Source of the DNA: Tardiphaga sp.
GTDB taxonomy: Bacteria > Pseudomonadota > Alphaproteobacteria > Rhizobiales > Xanthobacteraceae
Assembly: GCA_014377915.1 (NCBI GenBank)
Contig: JACMOT010000412.1
Span: 1-7,091, forward strand
Direction of reading: 5' to 3'
DNA: 7,091 nt
This document shows positions 5,085 through 7,091 of this stretch, piece by piece. Within the stretch, counting starts at the first letter, position 1, and each line of letters opens with the position of its first letter. Under the pieces are notes generated by a model. That model was given only the letters and a program-made list of their open reading frames with translations. It searched no databases and had not been told where the DNA came from. Position numbers and translations under genes: made by a program.

Positions 5085-6533
5085 ATGTCATTCACACCAC
5101 ACAAGCTTTTCGGAGCCATCGGCCTGATCGGCGCGCTGGCCTCGGGCTCGGCGCATGCGCAATCCGCCAATGACGACCAGATCTCGATTCTCAAGCAGCA
5201 GCTGCGCGCGCTGGAGAAGAAGCTCGACAACGTTCAGAAGCAGACCGATACGGTGCAAAAGCAGACCGCTTCGGTGAAGCAGAGCTTCGCCAATGCCAAC
5301 GCGTCGTATCCGGCGAAGAAGGCCGTGCCGTTCATTGCCGCGAACCTGAAAATGCCCGGCAATCGTCCGACGTTCTGCACCGAAGATGGCATGAACTGCA
5401 TCGCGATCACCGGCCGGCTGCATCTCGACACCGCTGCCTATTCCTACAATCCGAGGTCCGCCTCGACCCCCGTACAGAGCCTGAATGACGGCATCAACGC
5501 CCGCCGCGCCCGCCTCGGCCTGATCGGCACGTTCAACCGCGACTGGGAATATGCCGTCGTCGTCGATGCCGGCGGCACTACCGACGGCAACGTCGTGCTG
5601 AACAACGCCTATGTCGCCTATAAGGGCGTTAAGGGCCTCGTGATCCAGGGCGGCTATATCGACGTCCCCTACACGCTCGACGAAGCCATGAGCTCGAACA
5701 ACTCGATCTTCATGGAACGCGCCGCTTCGCAGGTGCTCGCGGTCAGCCTCGGCGCCGGCGACTTCCGCGCCGCCTTCGGTGGTCAGGTGTTCAGCGACCA
5801 TTACTGGGTCGGTGCCTATGTGACCGGTCCGACCACCGGCACCACCACCGTCAACCACAGCATTCCGCAGCCACTCGGCGCTACCTTCCGCGCCGTCGGC
5901 CTGCCGATCAACAACGAAGTGGCCACCGTGCTGGTCGGCTTCGACGCGCTGTATCTCGCCCAGACTGGCGGCGTGACCAACAATACCCTGTCCTTCTCGG
6001 ATCGCATCGAAGTTCGCGTCGACCCGGCCAGCAGTGCCTTGCTCAACAGCGGCACCCTGGCCAACGTCAACAGCGCACGCGTCCTATCGGGCGAAGCCGC
6101 CGTACAGGTCGGCAGCTTCATGGCGCAGGGCGAATACTTCGACTATGCAGTGCAGCGCAACGGTCTCGCTGACCTCGGCTTCAAGGGGGCCTACGGCCAG
6201 GCGACCTATGTGCTGACGGGCGAAAAGCATAAATACAGCAACTCCGCCGGTGCCTTCGGCGGCATCAACCCGACCCGGCCCGTCAACTTCGCCACCGGCG
6301 ATCTCGGTGCCTGGGAACTGGCGGTGCGCTACAGCTATGCCAGCCTCAACGATCTCAACGTTGTCGGCGGCGAGTTGAAGAATACCACGGTCGGCCTGAA
6401 CTGGTATGTAAACCAGAACATGCGCTTCATGTTCAACTGGATCCATGGCGAAGTCGCCAAGACCAGCTCCGCTGGTATCAACACCGGAGCGGATTACGAC
6501 GTGTTCGCGATGCGCACCCAGGTGGCTTTCTAA
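5085..6533 (+). CDS. Porin 2, OprO/OprP (phosphate-selective porin) family, paralogue of porin 1
   Basis: A complete 482-residue outer-membrane porin. ATG 5085 is chosen over an in-frame TTG ten codons earlier because AGGGG lies five bases upstream and a clean signal peptide (1-25, ending AHA before Gln26) then starts at residue 1. The coiled coil (about 33-68) is longer than in porin 1, with unbroken 3-4 a/d spacing: Ile33, Leu36, Leu40, Leu43, Leu47, Val50, Thr54, Val57, Thr61, Val64. The block QKQTDTV/QKQTASV is a duplicated heptad. Cys98 and Cys105 repeat the CX6C of porin 1. Shared barrel signatures are ARRARLGLIG, YTLDEAMSSN, FMERAASQVL (FMER at 209-212), GAGDFRAAFG, LNWYVNQN and the C-terminus RTQVAF. 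The gene is flanked by terminator-like hairpins on both sides, so it is probably monocistronic. A periplasmic coiled coil could help trimerise the channel or bridge to peptidoglycan. Selectivity for phosphate is inferred from family and promoter only. Confidence 0.87.
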   Translation: MSFTPHKLFGAIGLIGALASGSAHAQSANDDQISILKQQLRALEKKLDNVQKQTDTVQKQTASVKQSFANANASYPAKKAVPFIAANLKMPGNRPTFCTEDGMNCIAITGRLHLDTAAYSYNPRSASTPVQSLNDGINARRARLGLIGTFNRDWEYAVVVDAGGTTDGNVVLNNAYVAYKGVKGLVIQGGYIDVPYTLDEAMSSNNSIFMERAASQVLAVSLGAGDFRAAFGGQVFSDHYWVGAYVTGPTTGTTTVNHSIPQPLGATFRAVGLPINNEVATVLVGFDALYLAQTGGVTNNTLSFSDRIEVRVDPASSALLNSGTLANVNSARVLSGEAAVQVGSFMAQGEYFDYAVQRNGLADLGFKGAYGQATYVLTGEKHKYSNSAGAFGGINPTRPVNFATGDLGAWELAVRYSYASLNDLNVVGGELKNTTVGLNWYVNQNMRFMFNWIHGEVAKTSSAGINTGADYDVFAMRTQVAF

Positions 6534-6597
6534 CCCATCCACGCGTTTCTACCCGAGACCTCCGACAGGCCTGCATGCCCGTGAGGCCAACACAGAC

Positions 6598-6626
6598 CAA
6601 AGGCGGCGCATCCAGCGCCTCCTTTG
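6598..6626. terminator. Bidirectional terminator-like hairpin between porin 2 and the convergent dehydrogenase
   Basis: CAAAGG-C-GGCGC (6598-6609) pairs with GCGCC-T-CCTTTG (6615-6626): eleven pairs with one internal mismatch and loop ATCCA. The arms end in AAA and TTT, so each strand has a short U-tract, but it is only three bases long. It sits 64 bases after the porin 2 stop and 21 bases beyond the stop of the converging minus-strand gene, a typical place for a shared terminator. Confidence 0.65.
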
Positions 6627-6647
6627 CCATGTCGATCCCCGCCGCGA

Positions 6648-7091
6648 CTACGCGATGGTCTGCACGATGCCGCCTTCGACGCGCAGCGAGGCACCGTTGG
6701 TGGCGGAGGATTGGGTCGAGCTGACATAGACCACCATGTTGGCGATCTCCTCGACGCTGGCGAGACGCTGGATCAGCGAGCTCGGCCGGTTCTGCTTGAC
6801 GAAATTCACCGCTGCCTCGTCCTCGGACTGGCCGTGATGCCGGGCAAGCTCCTTGATGAAGCTCTCGACGCCTTCCGATCTGGTCGGCCCAGGCAACACC
6901 GAATTGACCGTCACCGCCGTCCCCTTGGTGAGTTCGGCCAGACCGCGCGCGATGGCGAGCTGCGCCGTCTTGGTCATGCCGTAGTGAATCATTTCCTTGG
7001 GAATGTTGAGCCCGGATTCCGACGAGATGAAAACGATGCGGCCCCAGTTGCGGCTCAACATGCCCTGCATGTAAGCGCGCGACAGCCGCAC
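6648..7091 (-). CDS. Short-chain dehydrogenase/reductase (SDR) family oxidoreductase, C-terminal part
   Basis: The C-terminal 147 or so residues of a classical SDR; the gene continues past the right edge, so the GTG codon at the window end is an internal valine and not a start. The visible part carries the catalytic set in its usual spacing: Ser24 in GRIVFISSESG, then Tyr37 and Lys41 in HYGMTK (Ser-x12-Tyr-x3-Lys, numbered within the fragment). The conserved VNSVLPGPTRSEG segment follows (about 62-74), then a late helix and the C-terminal block NGASLRVEGGIVQTIA. The N-terminal TGxxxGxG cofactor motif lies outside the window. These enzymes reduce or oxidise carbonyl/hydroxyl groups with NAD(P); the substrate cannot be told from this part. 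The gene converges on porin 2 and probably has no functional link to it. Confidence 0.9.
   Translation of the reverse strand: MRLSRAYMQGMLSRNWGRIVFISSESGLNIPKEMIHYGMTKTAQLAIARGLAELTKGTAVTVNSVLPGPTRSEGVESFIKELARHHGQSEDEAAVNFVKQNRPSSLIQRLASVEEIANMVVYVSSTQSSATNGASLRVEGGIVQTIA

Overview
The window is high-GC alphaproteobacterial DNA. It most likely comes from the Bradyrhizobium/Rhodopseudomonas group (Nitrobacteraceae). The basis is the N-terminus of a RarA-like protein next to a Do-family protease, coiled-coil-bearing OprO/OprP-type porins, and a paired CTCTCCCC-N3-GGGGAGAG intergenic repeat of a kind common in these genomes. The genus is an inference from recognised protein style, not from a database search. 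Layout, left to right: (1) On the minus strand lie the first 25 codons of a probable rarA (1-76), an inverted pair of REP-like repeats (89-218), and a complete Do/HtrA periplasmic serine protease (249-1655). The protease ribosome-binding site lies in a perfect hairpin. (2) A 334-base regulatory gap (1656-1989) precedes a 518-residue outer-membrane porin on the plus strand (1990-3546), which ends at a strong intrinsic terminator (3566-3599). (3) A zinc-type alcohol dehydrogenase/quinone oxidoreductase-like gene (3687-4700) is intact except for one in-frame amber codon at position 135. A long extended hairpin terminator follows it (4739-4782). (4) A second regulatory gap (4783-5084) precedes a second porin (5085-6533), a diverged paralogue of the first. 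(5) A bidirectional terminator-like hairpin (6598-6626) separates that porin from the converging C-terminal part of a short-chain dehydrogenase (6648-7091, running off the right edge). The most notable signal is regulatory. Both gaps upstream of the porins hold an 11-bp-period direct repeat that matches the enterobacterial Pho-box consensus at 14 of 18 positions, and both porins carry features of the phosphate-selective porin O/P family. The simplest reading is a pair of outer-membrane anion or phosphate porins induced by PhoB under phosphate limitation, with a decayed or recently mutated oxidoreductase gene between them. The other points of interest are the SD-sequestering hairpin of the protease gene, the clean single-stop lesion, and the heptad-extended coiled coil of the second porin. 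I saw no CRISPR array, tRNA, rRNA, insertion sequence or defence system.
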